DNA of 64,000 bases from NCBI RefSeq assembly GCF_019739195.1, contig NZ_JAHHDS010000003.1, positions 1,550,001 through 1,614,000 of the forward strand, written 5' to 3'. This document shows positions 1 through 9,333 of the stretch, in pieces (position 1 is the stretch's first letter; each line of letters starts with the position of its first letter). Made by a program: the position numbers and the translations under genes. The notes beneath the pieces were generated by a model. The model did not search any database. It worked only from the letters and a program-made list of their open reading frames with translations, and was not told the DNA's origin. The stretch comes from Microcella sp. GTDB lineage: Bacteria; Actinomycetota; Actinomycetes; Actinomycetales; Microbacteriaceae.

Positions 1-327
1 GGGGTCTTCGGCGAAGAAGAGGCGACCGGCAAGACGACGATCGGCGACCTGCGCGAGGGCAAGCGCACCGTCATGATCGCGTTCGCGTGCTCGACGCCCG
101 CGTGGGCCCGTTTGTGCGAGCTCATCGGCAAGCCAGACCTCTCGCTCGACGAAGCGAGCGAAGCGCGACTGCTGCTCATCGAGTGCGGCGCCCGCGCCTT
201 CGCCGAAGACCTCGCTCGCGGCTACGCCAACCGGGCTCTCGCACGGCTCGCCGAGCCGCACATCCCCTCCGCCCTGCGCGACGAGCTGCACCCCGTCGCC
301 GAGACCGTGCTGAAACGGGTGCGATGA
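1..327 (+). CDS. crtE: Geranylgeranyl diphosphate synthase, C-terminal part (cut by window edge)
   Basis: This is the last 108 codons of a trans-isoprenyl diphosphate synthase; the start and both aspartate-rich motifs lie outside the window. The visible part begins G-V-F-G and contains GKTTIGDLREGKRTVMIA, matching the C-terminal G-K-x-x-x-D-L-x-E-G-K-x-T block of this family. The rest is helical. The enzyme supplies geranylgeranyl diphosphate to the phytoene synthase encoded next. Its stop overlaps the crtB start by 4 nt (ATGA at 324-327), so it is the upstream member of the carotenoid operon. I assign GGPP rather than shorter-chain synthesis from context only; the symbol could also be idsA. 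Confidence 0.85.
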   Translation, partial: GVFGEEEATGKTTIGDLREGKRTVMIAFACSTPAWARLCELIGKPDLSLDEASEARLLLIECGARAFAEDLARGYANRALARLAEPHIPSALRDELHPVAETVLKRVR

Positions 328-1229
328 ACCGCCTCAGTCTCTACGACCGGGTTGCCGACGAAACCGCGTCGATGGTGATCCGCCGCTATTCGACCTCGTT
401 CGGTCTCGCCTCGAGCCTGCTCGACGCCCGCGTGCGCCAGCACGTCGAGAACATCTACGCGCTTGTGCGCGTCGCCGACGAGATCGTCGACGGCGGCGTC
501 ACCGACGCCGGCCTCGACAGCGTGCACGCCGCGCGTTACCTCAACGAGTTCGAGGCCGAGACCGAGGCCGCTATGCAGTCGGGCTACTCAACCAATCTCG
601 TCGTGCACGCTTTCGCCCGCACAGCGCGCGAAGTGGGGTTCGGCACCGAGCTCACCGAGCCCTTCTTCCACTCGATGCGCATGGATCTCACCGATACCGA
701 GCACGACCAGGCGAGCTTCGACCGCTACGTCTACGGCTCGGCCGAGGTCGTCGGGCTCATGTGCCTGCGGGCATTCGTTCAGGGGATGTCCATCGACGCA
801 GAGCAGGATGAGCGCCTGGTCACCGGAGCACGGGCACTGGGCGCGGCCTTCCAGAAGGTCAACTTCTTGCGCGACCTCGCGGCTGACTTCGAGACGCTCG
901 GGCGCAGCTACTTTCCCGGAATCCGCGTCGACTCGTTCACCGAAGAGGAGAAGCACCGCTTGCTCGACGACATCGACGCCGACCTGCGTACCTCTGCCGC
1001 GGTGATTCCCGAACTGCCCAAGGGCAGCCGCCGGGCTGTCGCCCTCGCGCAAGGCCTCTTCGCCGAGCTCTCTGTGCGACTGCGCAAGACCCCCGCGTCG
1101 CAGCTCGTGCGCGCGCGGGTGCGAGTGCCCGACCCCGTCAAGGCCCGCATCGCCCTCGGGGCGCTCGCCGGCCGCACTCCTCGACCGCGGCCCGCCGCGG
1201 CAACCCTTTCGATCGGAGCAGCATCATGA
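324..1229 (+). CDS. crtB: Phytoene synthase
   Basis: The 301-residue protein condenses two geranylgeranyl diphosphates to phytoene, the first committed carotenoid step. Both Mg-diphosphate-binding motifs are visible: D52-E-I-V-D56 and D184-L-A-A-D188 (within NFLRDLAADF). A YGSAEVVG segment at about 137-144 is also typical. Length is normal for actinobacterial CrtB. The ATG at 324 overlaps the crtE stop and the stop overlaps crtI (1226-1229), so translation is probably coupled. An upstream extension in the same frame is arginine-rich and overlaps crtE, so I rejected it. Product identity is well supported by motifs and by the flanking crt genes. Confidence 0.96.
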   Translation: MNRLSLYDRVADETASMVIRRYSTSFGLASSLLDARVRQHVENIYALVRVADEIVDGGVTDAGLDSVHAARYLNEFEAETEAAMQSGYSTNLVVHAFARTAREVGFGTELTEPFFHSMRMDLTDTEHDQASFDRYVYGSAEVVGLMCLRAFVQGMSIDAEQDERLVTGARALGAAFQKVNFLRDLAADFETLGRSYFPGIRVDSFTEEEKHRLLDDIDADLRTSAAVIPELPKGSRRAVALAQGLFAELSVRLRKTPASQLVRARVRVPDPVKARIALGALAGRTPRPRPAAATLSIGAAS

Positions 1230-2812
1230 GTCGCGTCGTCGTCATCGGTGGAGGCATCGCCGGCCTCGCGAGCGCAGCCCTGCTTGCTCGCGATGGTCAC
1301 CAGGTGACGCTCGTCGAGAAGCAGCCCGAGGTGGGTGGCAGGGCAGGGTCGTGGGAGAAAGACGGCTTCCGCTTCGACATGGGCCCCTCGTGGTACCTCA
1401 TGCCCGAGGTGTTCGACCACTTCTTCAAGTTGTGCGGCACGAGCGCAGCAGAGCAGCTCGAGCTCGTGCAGCTCGACCCGGGCTACCGCGTCATCACGCA
1501 GGGCTTCGACGAGCCGACCGACATCGCGGCCACGCGCGACGAGAACATCGCCCTGTTCGAGTCGATCGAGCCCGGCGCGGGTGCCAAGCTCGACAAGTAC
1601 CTCGACTCGGCACTCGACACCTACGACATGGCCAAGAAGCGCTTTCTCTACACGAGCTTCGCCTCTTTCGGCCCGCTACTGCGCGGCGACGTGCTCAAGC
1701 GCACGGGAAAGCTCGTCAAGATGCTGCTGCAGAGTCTCGACGACTACGTGGGCCGCCGCTTCAGCGACTTGCGCCTACGTCAGGTGCTCGGCTACCCCGC
1801 GGTGTTCCTCGGCTCGTCGCCGTTCTTGACCCCGAGCATGTACCACCTCATGTCGCACCTCGACCTGACCGACGGCGTGCTCTACCCGATGGGCGGCTTC
1901 ACGAAACTCATCGAGCGCGTCGCCGCGGTGACAGAGCAGCAGGGCGTGAGCATCCGCACCTCCTCGCCCGTCGCGCGCATCCTCGTCGACGAGACCACGA
2001 AGCGCACCACGGGTGTGGAGCTCGAGGGGGGCGAGGTCATCGAAGCCGACATTGTCGTGTCGGCGGCCGACCTGCACCACAGCGAGACTCAGTTGCTGCC
2101 CGAGGCGCTGCAGACCTATCCGCAGTCGTACTGGGACAAGAAGACCGCGGGGCCGAGCGCTCTGCTGCTCTACTTGGGCGTCGAGGGCGATCTGCCGCAG
2201 CTCGAGCACCACACGCTGCTCTTCACGGCCAACTGGCGCGAGAACTTCGAGGCCATCTTCGGCCCGCAGCCGAGCCTGCCCGACCCGGCGTCGCTCTACA
2301 TCTGCAAGCCGAGCGGCGTCGACCCTTCGGTCGCACCCGAGGGCCACGAGAACGTCTTCGTGCTCGTTCCGGCGCCCGCCGACCTCTCGTTTGGGCGCGG
2401 CGATGTCGACGGCGATGGCGACACTCCTCTCGAGGTGTACGCCGACCGCATCATCGCCCAAATCGCCGACTGGGCGAAGATTCCTGACCTCGCCGACCGC
2501 ATCGTCGTGCGCCGTAGCTACGGCCCCGGCAACTTCAATGCCGACCTCAACGCCTGGCGCGGCACGGCCCTCGGTCCGGCGCACATCCTCTCGCAGAGTG
2601 CCTTCTTTAGGGCCGGCAACATCTCGAAGAAGGTCAAAGGCCTCTACTACGCGGGCGGCTCGACGATTCCGGGAATCGGACTGCCGATGTGCCTCATCAG
2701 TGCCGAGGTGCTCGTCAAGCGCCTACGCGGCGACACGTCGACCGGCCCGCTACCCGAGCCTCTCGAGCGCACGGTGCCTGCCGAGCCCGTGACTGAATCC
2801 GCCACCGCATGA
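1226..2812 (+). CDS. crtI: Phytoene desaturase (CrtI type)
   Basis: The 528-residue FAD enzyme should dehydrogenate phytoene to lycopene at the membrane. The N-terminus carries the dinucleotide-binding loop GGGIAG (residues 8-13) followed by the E-K-x-x-x-x-G-G-R flavin motif. Near residue 474 the bacterial phytoene-dehydrogenase signature YYAGGSTIPGIGLPM is present. The last 25 residues are a low-complexity acidic/proline tail. It starts on an ATG overlapping the crtB stop and ends in an ATGA overlap with the next gene. The number of desaturations cannot be read from sequence; four (to lycopene) is inferred from the downstream lycopene elongase and cyclase genes. Confidence 0.96.
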   Translation: MSRVVVIGGGIAGLASAALLARDGHQVTLVEKQPEVGGRAGSWEKDGFRFDMGPSWYLMPEVFDHFFKLCGTSAAEQLELVQLDPGYRVITQGFDEPTDIAATRDENIALFESIEPGAGAKLDKYLDSALDTYDMAKKRFLYTSFASFGPLLRGDVLKRTGKLVKMLLQSLDDYVGRRFSDLRLRQVLGYPAVFLGSSPFLTPSMYHLMSHLDLTDGVLYPMGGFTKLIERVAAVTEQQGVSIRTSSPVARILVDETTKRTTGVELEGGEVIEADIVVSAADLHHSETQLLPEALQTYPQSYWDKKTAGPSALLLYLGVEGDLPQLEHHTLLFTANWRENFEAIFGPQPSLPDPASLYICKPSGVDPSVAPEGHENVFVLVPAPADLSFGRGDVDGDGDTPLEVYADRIIAQIADWAKIPDLADRIVVRRSYGPGNFNADLNAWRGTALGPAHILSQSAFFRAGNISKKVKGLYYAGGSTIPGIGLPMCLISAEVLVKRLRGDTSTGPLPEPLERTVPAEPVTESATA

Positions 2813-3198
2813 GCCTGAGCGTCGCGATGTCACCGATCAACTTCGCGTACCTCGCCGCGCTCGCCGTGGCGCTCACCGGCATGGTGCTGCTCGACCGCCG
2901 CTTCACGCTGTTCTTCTGGCGCGACGCACGCCGTGCCGCGATCGTGATCGTGACCGGCGTGGCCTTCTTCCTCATCTGGGATCTCGGCGGCATTCTGCTC
3001 GGCATCTTCTTTCGTGGGCAGACCGACTTCATGACAGGGCTTCTCATCGGGCCCGAGCTGCCGATCGAAGAGGTCTTCTTCCTCACGCTGCTCTGCTACA
3101 ACACGATGAACGCGTACACGGCGGCGGGCGACTGGCTCGACGGCCGGTGGGCGCGGCGAGCATCCACACCCTCGATCGAGGGAGGTCGCGAAGGATGA
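2809..3198 (+). CDS. crtYe: C50 carotenoid cyclase subunit, CrtYe-like
   Basis: A 129-residue protein with three predicted membrane helices (about 7-24, 41-62 and 78-92). It matches the heterodimeric lycopene-cyclase-domain family of actinobacteria. The family's proline/acidic signature appears as ELPIEEVFFL before the third helix. In C50 pathways two such small subunits together cyclise the ends of the elongated carotenoid. The C-terminal tail is charged and glycine-rich. The gene overlaps crtI and the following subunit by 4 nt on each side, which fits stoichiometric expression. Which of the pair is 'Ye' is assigned only by order in known operons. Confidence 0.85.
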   Translation: MSLSVAMSPINFAYLAALAVALTGMVLLDRRFTLFFWRDARRAAIVIVTGVAFFLIWDLGGILLGIFFRGQTDFMTGLLIGPELPIEEVFFLTLLCYNTMNAYTAAGDWLDGRWARRASTPSIEGGREG

Positions 3199-3512
3199 CC
3201 TACACCCTTCTCAACGTCGTCTTTCTGGCGATCGTAGCCCTCGTCGCGATCGCTGCCATCGTCGTGCGCCGGGCACCGCGCTGGCGCGCGGTGGGGCTCG
3301 CCGCCGTGCTGCTGCTCACCCTCACGGCCGTCTTCGACAACGTCATCATCGGCACGGGCCTCGTCGCGTACGACGACAGCCTCATCAGCGGGGTGCGCAT
3401 CGGGCTCGCTCCGATCGAAGACTTCGCCTACACGGTCGCCGCTCTCGTGCTGCTGCCCTCGGTGTGGGAGCTGCTGCGGCGAACGCCCGCGCGCCAGGAT
3501 AGTGAGTCGTGA
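3195..3512 (+). CDS. crtYf: C50 carotenoid cyclase subunit, CrtYf-like
   Basis: A 105-residue, three-helix membrane protein, the partner of the preceding subunit. It ends its second loop with the motif GLAPIEDFAYTVAALVLLP, equivalent to the P-I-E-E/D-F signature of lycopene cyclase subunits. I chose ATG 3195, which overlaps the upstream stop (ATGA) and follows GGAGG at 3181-3185; an in-frame ATG at 3147 lies inside the upstream gene and was rejected. The final GTGA (3509-3512) overlaps the prenyltransferase start. Ring type (beta, epsilon or gamma) cannot be deduced from sequence. Confidence 0.85.
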   Translation: MTYTLLNVVFLAIVALVAIAAIVVRRAPRWRAVGLAAVLLLTLTAVFDNVIIGTGLVAYDDSLISGVRIGLAPIEDFAYTVAALVLLPSVWELLRRTPARQDSES

Positions 3513-4372
3513 GGACCCTCGGTCAGCTGTTCATCAGTTCGCGCCCGCTGAGCTGGATCAACACGGCGTTCCCCTTCGCCGCCGCCTACCTGCTGACCAC
3601 GGGGCGCATCGATACGGCGTTCATCGTGGGCACGATCTACTTCCTCGTTCCGTACAACCTCGCGATGTACGGCATCAACGACGTCTTCGACTATGAGAGC
3701 GACCTGCGCAACCCGCGCAAGGGCGGCGTCGAGGGGGCACTGCTCGACCCGAGCATCCACCGCACGACGCTGTGGGCCGCGGTCGTCACCAACGTGCCGT
3801 TTCTCGTGGCGCTGGTGGCCCTCGGATCGCCGCTCTCGTGGGTCGTGCTCGCCGTGAGCGTCTTCGCGGTCATCGCCTACTCGGCCAAAGGCCTCCGGTT
3901 CAAAGAGAAGCCCTTTCTCGACTCGGTCACCTCGTCGACCCACTTCGTAAGCCCGGCCGTCTACGGCCTCGTGCTGGCGGGAGCGACCTTCACGCCCGCA
4001 CTGTGGCTCATTCTCGCTTCGTTCTTCTTGTGGGGCATCGCCTCGCACGCCTTCGGGGCCGTGCAAGACGTCATCGCCGATCGCGAGGGCGGGCTCGCCT
4101 CAATGGCGACAGTCATCGGGGCGCGTGCGACCGTGCGCCTGTCGGTCGTCGCCTATGTGCTCGCGGGGCTGCTGCTGCTCGGAACCGACTGGCCGGGGCC
4201 ACTCGCCGCGATCGCCGCCCTTCCTTACGTGGTGATCACGGCCCAGTTCTGGATGATCACCGACGAGACCGCCGAGTCGGCCAACCGCGGCTGGAAGCGC
4301 TTCTTGCTGCTCAACTTCGTGGCCGGCGCGATCGTCACGATGCTCATGATCTACTGGGCGATCAACCGCTGA
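3509..4372 (+). CDS. crtEb: Lycopene elongase / UbiA-type prenyltransferase
   Basis: A 287-residue UbiA-superfamily membrane prenyltransferase with about eight hydrophobic segments. Both aspartate motifs are present: N57-D58-V-F-D61-Y-E-S-D65 and D187-V-I-A-D191. The family member in Corynebacterium glutamicum adds C5 units to lycopene to give C50 flavuxanthin, and the position after the two cyclase subunits supports that role here, giving a decaprenoxanthin- or sarcinaxanthin-like end product. It starts on GTG 3509, overlapping the upstream stop. It is the last gene of the operon and its end overlaps a convergent small gene by 11 nt; no clear terminator is seen. Confidence 0.9.
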   Translation: MRTLGQLFISSRPLSWINTAFPFAAAYLLTTGRIDTAFIVGTIYFLVPYNLAMYGINDVFDYESDLRNPRKGGVEGALLDPSIHRTTLWAAVVTNVPFLVALVALGSPLSWVVLAVSVFAVIAYSAKGLRFKEKPFLDSVTSSTHFVSPAVYGLVLAGATFTPALWLILASFFLWGIASHAFGAVQDVIADREGGLASMATVIGARATVRLSVVAYVLAGLLLLGTDWPGPLAAIAALPYVVITAQFWMITDETAESANRGWKRFLLLNFVAGAIVTMLMIYWAINR

Positions 4373-4715
4373 CGAGTGTCGGGCCGTCGATCGACCGGGC
4401 GGAATCCGATGCAGCACCTGCCGTGCCGCTTGATGCGCGCCGGCGGCGGCACAAGCCCCAGCGCCGGCGAGCTGCCTCGACATCTTCCCCGTCGAGCACC
4501 GTGATGGGGGCGGTGCCGCACGGCACGCTCGCCTCGACCCAGAGCATGGCGACGCCTTGCGCATGCGGAAGAGGCACGAGCTCTCCTTGACCGGCGTCGA
4601 GCAGTCGACGTCGTTGACGCAAGAAGATCTCAGCGATCTCGGGCGTCACGACATACTCGTTGCCGTAGTGGGTCACGACGAACCCGATTGCCCCTGTTGC
4701 CCCCATAGCCCCCAT
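4362..4715 (-). CDS. Hypothetical protein, 117 aa
   Basis: I do not recognise this protein. The first 65 residues read like a real small domain (conserved-looking T-H-Y-G-N-E-Y-V-V-T, then an amphipathic helix rich in R, then P-L-P-H-A-Q-G-V). The last 45 residues are low-complexity Arg/Ala/Ser. The ATG at 4715 follows GAGGG at 4-5 nt. The gene fills the space between the carotenoid and trehalose operons, is convergent with crtEb (11-nt overlap) and divergent from glgX. No signal peptide, membrane helix or cysteine pair is evident. The reading frame is plausible but could end functionally earlier. Confidence 0.5.
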   Translation of the reverse strand: MGAMGATGAIGFVVTHYGNEYVVTPEIAEIFLRQRRRLLDAGQGELVPLPHAQGVAMLWVEASVPCGTAPITVLDGEDVEAARRRWGLCRRRRASSGTAGAASDSARSIDGPTLVSG

Positions 4716-4723
4716 AAGGCCCT

Positions 4724-4730
4724 CATGCTA
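4724..4730. promoter_or_regulatory. Possible shared -10 element between two divergent genes
   Basis: The bases CATGCTA read as TAGCAT (TAnnnT) on the minus strand and CATGCT on the plus strand. They lie 9 nt before the minus-strand ATG (4715) and 12 nt before the GTG of glgX (4742). Such near-symmetrical -10 boxes can fire both ways. No convincing -35 is seen on either side, so this is a weak call. Confidence 0.3.
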
Positions 4731-4741
4731 GGGGGAGAAAT

Positions 4742-6994
4742 GTGCCTCGTTCGAGGGGTACCGTCGAATGCATGGGGGGCTTGACTTTGACGACTTGGCC
4801 GGGCGAGGCTTATCCGCTGGGCGCGACCTTCGACGGCAGCGGCACCAACTTCGCACTGTTCAGCGAAGTGGCCGAGCGCGTCGAGCTGTGCTTGTTCGAT
4901 GACGATCGCGTCGAGACGAGGGTCGCCCTCATCGAGGTCGACGCCTTCGTCTGGCACGCCTACCTGCCGGGCGTGCAGCCGGGCCAGCGGTACGGCTTTC
5001 GCGTGCACGGGCCCTACGACCCCTCGACGGGTGACCGTTGCGCGGGCGAGAAGCTGCTGCTCGATCCCTACGCGAAGGCCGTGCACGGCGAGGTCGACTG
5101 GGATGAGTCGCTCTTCGCGTACCGCTTCGACGACCCGAGCGCGCGCAACACCGACGACTCGGCGGCGCACGCGATGCTTTCGGTCGTCATCAATCCCTAC
5201 TTCGATTGGGCAGGCGACCGGCCGCCGAACACTCCCTACAGCGAGAGCGTCATCTACGAGGCGCACGTGGTCGGCCTCACGCGCACGCACCCCGCGATTC
5301 CCGACGAGCTGCGCGGCACCTATGCGGCTGTCGCGCACCCGGCGATCATCGAGCACCTTCAGAAACTCGGCATCACCGCCCTGGAGCTCATGCCCGTGCA
5401 CCAGTTCGTGCACGACAAGCACCTCGTCGACCAGGGCCTGACCAACTACTGGGGCTACAACACCATCGGCTTTCTCGCGCCCCACAACGCGTACTCGGCG
5501 AGCGGTGATCGCGGCGAGCAGGTGCAAGAGTTCAAGAGCATGGTGCGCACGCTGCACGCGGCGGGCATCGAGGTCATTCTCGATGTGGTCTACAACCACA
5601 CGGCCGAGGGCAACCACCTGGGGCCGATGCTGTCACTCAAGGGCATCGACAATGCCGCCTACTACCGACTCGTCGACGACGACCCGCAGTACTACATGGA
5701 TTACACGGGCACGGGCAACAGCCTCAACGTGCGCCACCCGCACTCGCTGCAGTTGATCATGGATTCGCTGCGCTACTGGGTCACCGAGATGCACGTCGAC
5801 GGGTTTCGCTTCGACCTCGCGTCGGCGCTCGCCCGCGAGTTCTACGACGTCGACCGTCTGGCGGCGTTCTTCGACCTCGTTCATCAAGACCCCGTCGTGA
5901 GCCAGGTGAAGCTCATCGCCGAACCGTGGGATGTCGGCCCGGGCGGGTACCAGGTGGGCAACTTTCCGGCCCTGTGGACCGAGTGGAACGGCCGCTACCG
6001 CGACACCATGCGCGACTTCTGGCGTGGTGAGGAGGGCACGCTCGGCGAGTTCGCCGCGCGGCTCACCGGCTCGGCCGATCTCTACGAGAACTCGGGTCGT
6101 CGCCCCGTTGCCTCGATCAACTTCATCACGGCGCACGACGGCTTCACCCTGGCCGACCTCGTGTCGTACAACGAGAAGCACAACGAGGCCAACGGTGAAG
6201 GCAACGCCGACGGCGAATCGCACAACCGGTCATACAACATGGGCGCAGAAGGCCCAACCGACGACCCCGAGGTGCTCGCCGCTCGTTCGCGCCAAGTGCG
6301 CAACCTGCTGGCGACGCTGCTGCTCTCGCAGGGCGTGCCGATGATCGCCCACGGCGACGAGCTCGGTCGCACGCAGAAGGGCAACAACAACGTCTATGCG
6401 CACGACTCAGAGCTTTCGTGGATCGACTGGTCGACGGCCGACGCGGCGCTCATCGAGTTCGTCGCCTCGATCGTGCGGCTGCGGCGCGAGCATCCGGTCT
6501 TCCGGCGCACCCGATTCTTCACGGGGCGTCTCGTGCACCGCGGTGGCGGCGATTCGGTGGCGGACCTCGACTGGCTGCGCACCGACGGCAGTTCGATGGA
6601 TGAGGCAGACTGGGATGCCGGTTTCGGGCGCGTGGTCGGCGTCTTTCTGAACGGCCACGGCATTCGAGAGCGGGATGCTCGCGGCGAGCCCATCGTCGAC
6701 CGCTCGTTCGTCGTCTACGTGTCGGCGCACGACGAGTCGATCGAGGTGACGCTGCCAGGCGCGGCTTACGGCGAGCGCTGGGAGCGGCTCGTCGACACCG
6801 CGGGCATCGACGGCCCCGTGGTCGTCGACGCGGGGTCGAGCATGACGCTCGAGCCGCGCAGCCTCGTGGTGCTGCGTCAATGGATGGAGGCCGAGCCGAC
6901 GCTCGACGGCGCGGTGGCAGCCTCGCTGTCGGCCCCGTCGGGCACGACCGACGCCGAGCTCGGCAGCACGGCAGATTCGGGCAGCGCATCGTGA
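4742..6994 (+). CDS. glgX: Glycogen debranching enzyme (GlgX/TreX)
   Basis: A GH13 isoamylase-type enzyme of 750 residues that hydrolyses alpha-1,6 branches of glycogen, releasing linear maltodextrins for TreY. An N-terminal CBM48-like domain opens with W-P-G-x-A-Y-P-L-G-A. The four GH13 regions are intact: DVVYNH near 281, nucleophile D358 in GFRFD, acid/base E394 in AEPWD, and D466 in TAHDG. I list GTG 4742, preceded by GGGGGAGAA; ATG 4772 (MGGLTLTTWPG) is an equally reasonable start because homologues begin close to the W-P-G. The 3' end overlaps treY by 4 nt (GTGA). Confidence 0.93.
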   Translation: MPRSRGTVECMGGLTLTTWPGEAYPLGATFDGSGTNFALFSEVAERVELCLFDDDRVETRVALIEVDAFVWHAYLPGVQPGQRYGFRVHGPYDPSTGDRCAGEKLLLDPYAKAVHGEVDWDESLFAYRFDDPSARNTDDSAAHAMLSVVINPYFDWAGDRPPNTPYSESVIYEAHVVGLTRTHPAIPDELRGTYAAVAHPAIIEHLQKLGITALELMPVHQFVHDKHLVDQGLTNYWGYNTIGFLAPHNAYSASGDRGEQVQEFKSMVRTLHAAGIEVILDVVYNHTAEGNHLGPMLSLKGIDNAAYYRLVDDDPQYYMDYTGTGNSLNVRHPHSLQLIMDSLRYWVTEMHVDGFRFDLASALAREFYDVDRLAAFFDLVHQDPVVSQVKLIAEPWDVGPGGYQVGNFPALWTEWNGRYRDTMRDFWRGEEGTLGEFAARLTGSADLYENSGRRPVASINFITAHDGFTLADLVSYNEKHNEANGEGNADGESHNRSYNMGAEGPTDDPEVLAARSRQVRNLLATLLLSQGVPMIAHGDELGRTQKGNNNVYAHDSELSWIDWSTADAALIEFVASIVRLRREHPVFRRTRFFTGRLVHRGGGDSVADLDWLRTDGSSMDEADWDAGFGRVVGVFLNGHGIRERDARGEPIVDRSFVVYVSAHDESIEVTLPGAAYGERWERLVDTAGIDGPVVVDAGSSMTLEPRSLVVLRQWMEAEPTLDGAVAASLSAPSGTTDAELGSTADSGSAS

Positions 6995-9333
6995 CCGATG
7001 CACGCCTGCCGCTCTCGACCTACCGCCTGCAGGTCTCGAGCGAGTTCACTCTTGACGACGTCGCGGCGCAGGCCGACTATGTGCGCGCCCTCGGTGCTGA
7101 CTGGCTCTACCTCTCACCGCTGCTGCAGGCGACTCGCGGATCGACGCACGGTTACGACGTTGTCGACCACGGTGCGGTCGATGACGAGCGCGGGGGTGCC
7201 GAGGCACTCTCGCGGGCCGTCGTCGCCGCGCGAGAGCAGCGACTCGGAGTGCTCGTCGACATCGTGCCCAACCACGTCGGCGTCGCCGACCCGAGGCAGA
7301 ACTCGTGGTGGTGGCAGCTGCTGCGCACCGGCCAACACGGCCCGATGGTCGAGGCTTTCGATGTCGACTGGGCCTTCGCCGACGGGCGCATCCGCCTGCC
7401 GGTGCTCGGCGACGACCTGCCGCAGGTCATCGCGGCGGGCGAGGTCGAGTTGCTCCACGACGCCGTGCGGGTTCACGGCACCGACTATCCGCTCGCCGAG
7501 GGCAGCGCCGACGACGTGGTCGACCGCACGACAGCGGCACCCGCCGAGGTGCGCCGCGTGCTCGAACGTCAGCACTACGAGCTCGTGCACTGGCGCCGAG
7601 CGGATTCTGAGCTCAACTATCGGCGGTTCTTCGCCGTCACGACGCTCGCCGCACTTCGCGTCGAGGTGCCGTGGGTCATGCTCGAGAGTCATCGCGAGAT
7701 CGTGCGCTGGGTGACCGAGGGGCTCGTCGACGGCATTCGCGTCGACCACCCCGATGGCCTCGCTGACCCGGGCGCGTACCTCGACGCGCTCGCCGACCTC
7801 ACGAACCATGCACCCGTGTGGGTCGAGAAGATTCTCGAGGGCGACGAGCCGCTGCCGGGCCACTGGCAGACAGCCGGCACGACCGGCTACGACGCGCTCG
7901 CCTCCATCGATCGCGTGCTCGTCGATCCTGATGCCCGCGTGCCGCTCAGCCGGCTCGACGCCCGAGTGCGCGGAACCGAGTCGGTCACCAGCTGGTCAGA
8001 CCTCATCCGATCGACCAAGCGCCGCATCGCCGACACGATTCTGCGCAGCGAAGTGCTGCGGCTCGAGCGCGAGCTGCCGCACCCCGTCGAGGGCGCGGCC
8101 GACGCGCTCGCCGAGCTGCTGGCGTGCTTTCCGGTGTACCGCTCATACTTGCCGGTCGGGCTCGAGCACCTCGAGGCGGCGCTCGCCAACGCTCGCCGGT
8201 CGCGCCCCGAGCTCTCGGCCGCCTTCGACGCGCTCGCGACCGTGCTCGGTGATGCCACTCAGCCTGCCGCCCGCCGCTTTCAGCAGACGAGTGGCATGGT
8301 CATGGCGAAGGGCGTCGAAGACACCGCGTTCTACCGTTACTCGCGACTGGCCTCGCTCACCGAGGTCGGTGCCGACCCGGCCGAGTTCTCGATCGATGTC
8401 GATGAGTTCCACCGACGGCAGACCGTGCGGCAGGGCTCGTTTCCCGCGTCGCTCACCACGCTGTCGACGCACGACACCAAGCGCGGCGAAGACACCCGCG
8501 CCCGCATCCACGTGCTTGCCGAGCATCACGAACGCTGGGAGGCCGTGCTCGACGAGTTGCGCCGCCGAGCGCCGATCGGCGACGGGCCCTTCGAGAACAT
8601 CCTGTGGGAATCGATCGTCGGCGCCTGGCCGCTCTCGCGCGAGCGAGCGCATGCCTACGCCGAGAAGGCGTCGCGTGAGGCCGGCACCTCGACGACGTGG
8701 ACAGCGCCCGACACAGCTTTCGAAACACGGATGCACGCCGCGGTCGATGCCGCCTTCGACGACCCTGCCGTGCGCGCGCTTCTCGAGACGCTCGTCGACG
8801 ACGTCGCGGCGGCGGGCTGGTCGAACGGCCTGAGCGCCAAGCTGCTGCAGCTCACCGCGCCGGGAGTGCCCGACGTCTATCAGGGCAGCGAGCTGTGGGA
8901 GACGAGCCTCGTCGACCCCGACAACCGCCGCCCGGTCGACTTCGCACAGCGCCGGTCGATTCTCGCGCGCCTCGACGACGGCGAACTGCCGCCCATCGAC
9001 GCCGAGGGTGCGGCCAAGCTGCTCGTGACCAACCGCGCCCTGCGGGCCCGCCGCGATCGGCCCGAGCTCTTCACGCGCTACGCCCCGCTCTCGGTCGTGG
9101 GCCAAGCGGCCGATCACGCGATCGCCTTCGATCGCGGCGGCGCGGTGACGCTCGCCACCCGCTTGCCGGTCGGGCTTGAACGGCGTGGCGGCTGGCACGA
9201 CACTCTCGTCGTGCTGCCGCACCGCCCCGTCATCGATGTCATCACGGGCGCGCACTACGCCGGCGGCGAGCTGCCGCTCAGGGATGTGCTGCACAGGTAT
9301 CCCGTCGCCCTGCTGCTCGAGGAGCCATCGTGA
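6991..9333 (+). CDS. treY: Maltooligosyltrehalose synthase
   Basis: A 780-residue GH13 enzyme that turns the reducing-end alpha-1,4 bond of maltodextrins into an alpha,alpha-1,1 bond, making maltooligosyltrehalose. The N-terminus LPLSTYRLQ is a family hallmark. Catalytic residues: D252 in [10 protein letters not shown]279 in VEKILEG, D495 in [14 protein letters not shown], the last being diagnostic for TreY. GTG 6991 overlaps the glgX stop (GTGA 6991-6994) and the 3' end overlaps treZ the same way. Longer in-frame starts inside glgX encode low-complexity sequence and were rejected. Part of the TreX-TreY-TreZ route, a stress and compatible-solute pathway. Confidence 0.95.
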   Translation: MTDARLPLSTYRLQVSSEFTLDDVAAQADYVRALGADWLYLSPLLQATRGSTHGYDVVDHGAVDDERGGAEALSRAVVAAREQRLGVLVDIVPNHVGVADPRQNSWWWQLLRTGQHGPMVEAFDVDWAFADGRIRLPVLGDDLPQVIAAGEVELLHDAVRVHGTDYPLAEGSADDVVDRTTAAPAEVRRVLERQHYELVHWRRADSELNYRRFFAVTTLAALRVEVPWVMLESHREIVRWVTEGLVDGIRVDHPDGLADPGAYLDALADLTNHAPVWVEKILEGDEPLPGHWQTAGTTGYDALASIDRVLVDPDARVPLSRLDARVRGTESVTSWSDLIRSTKRRIADTILRSEVLRLERELPHPVEGAADALAELLACFPVYRSYLPVGLEHLEAALANARRSRPELSAAFDALATVLGDATQPAARRFQQTSGMVMAKGVEDTAFYRYSRLASLTEVGADPAEFSIDVDEFHRRQTVRQGSFPASLTTLSTHDTKRGEDTRARIHVLAEHHERWEAVLDELRRRAPIGDGPFENILWESIVGAWPLSRERAHAYAEKASREAGTSTTWTAPDTAFETRMHAAVDAAFDDPAVRALLETLVDDVAAAGWSNGLSAKLLQLTAPGVPDVYQGSELWETSLVDPDNRRPVDFAQRRSILARLDDGELPPIDAEGAAKLLVTNRALRARRDRPELFTRYAPLSVVGQAADHAIAFDRGGAVTLATRLPVGLERRGGWHDTLVVLPHRPVIDVITGAHYAGGELPLRDVLHRYPVALLLEEPS

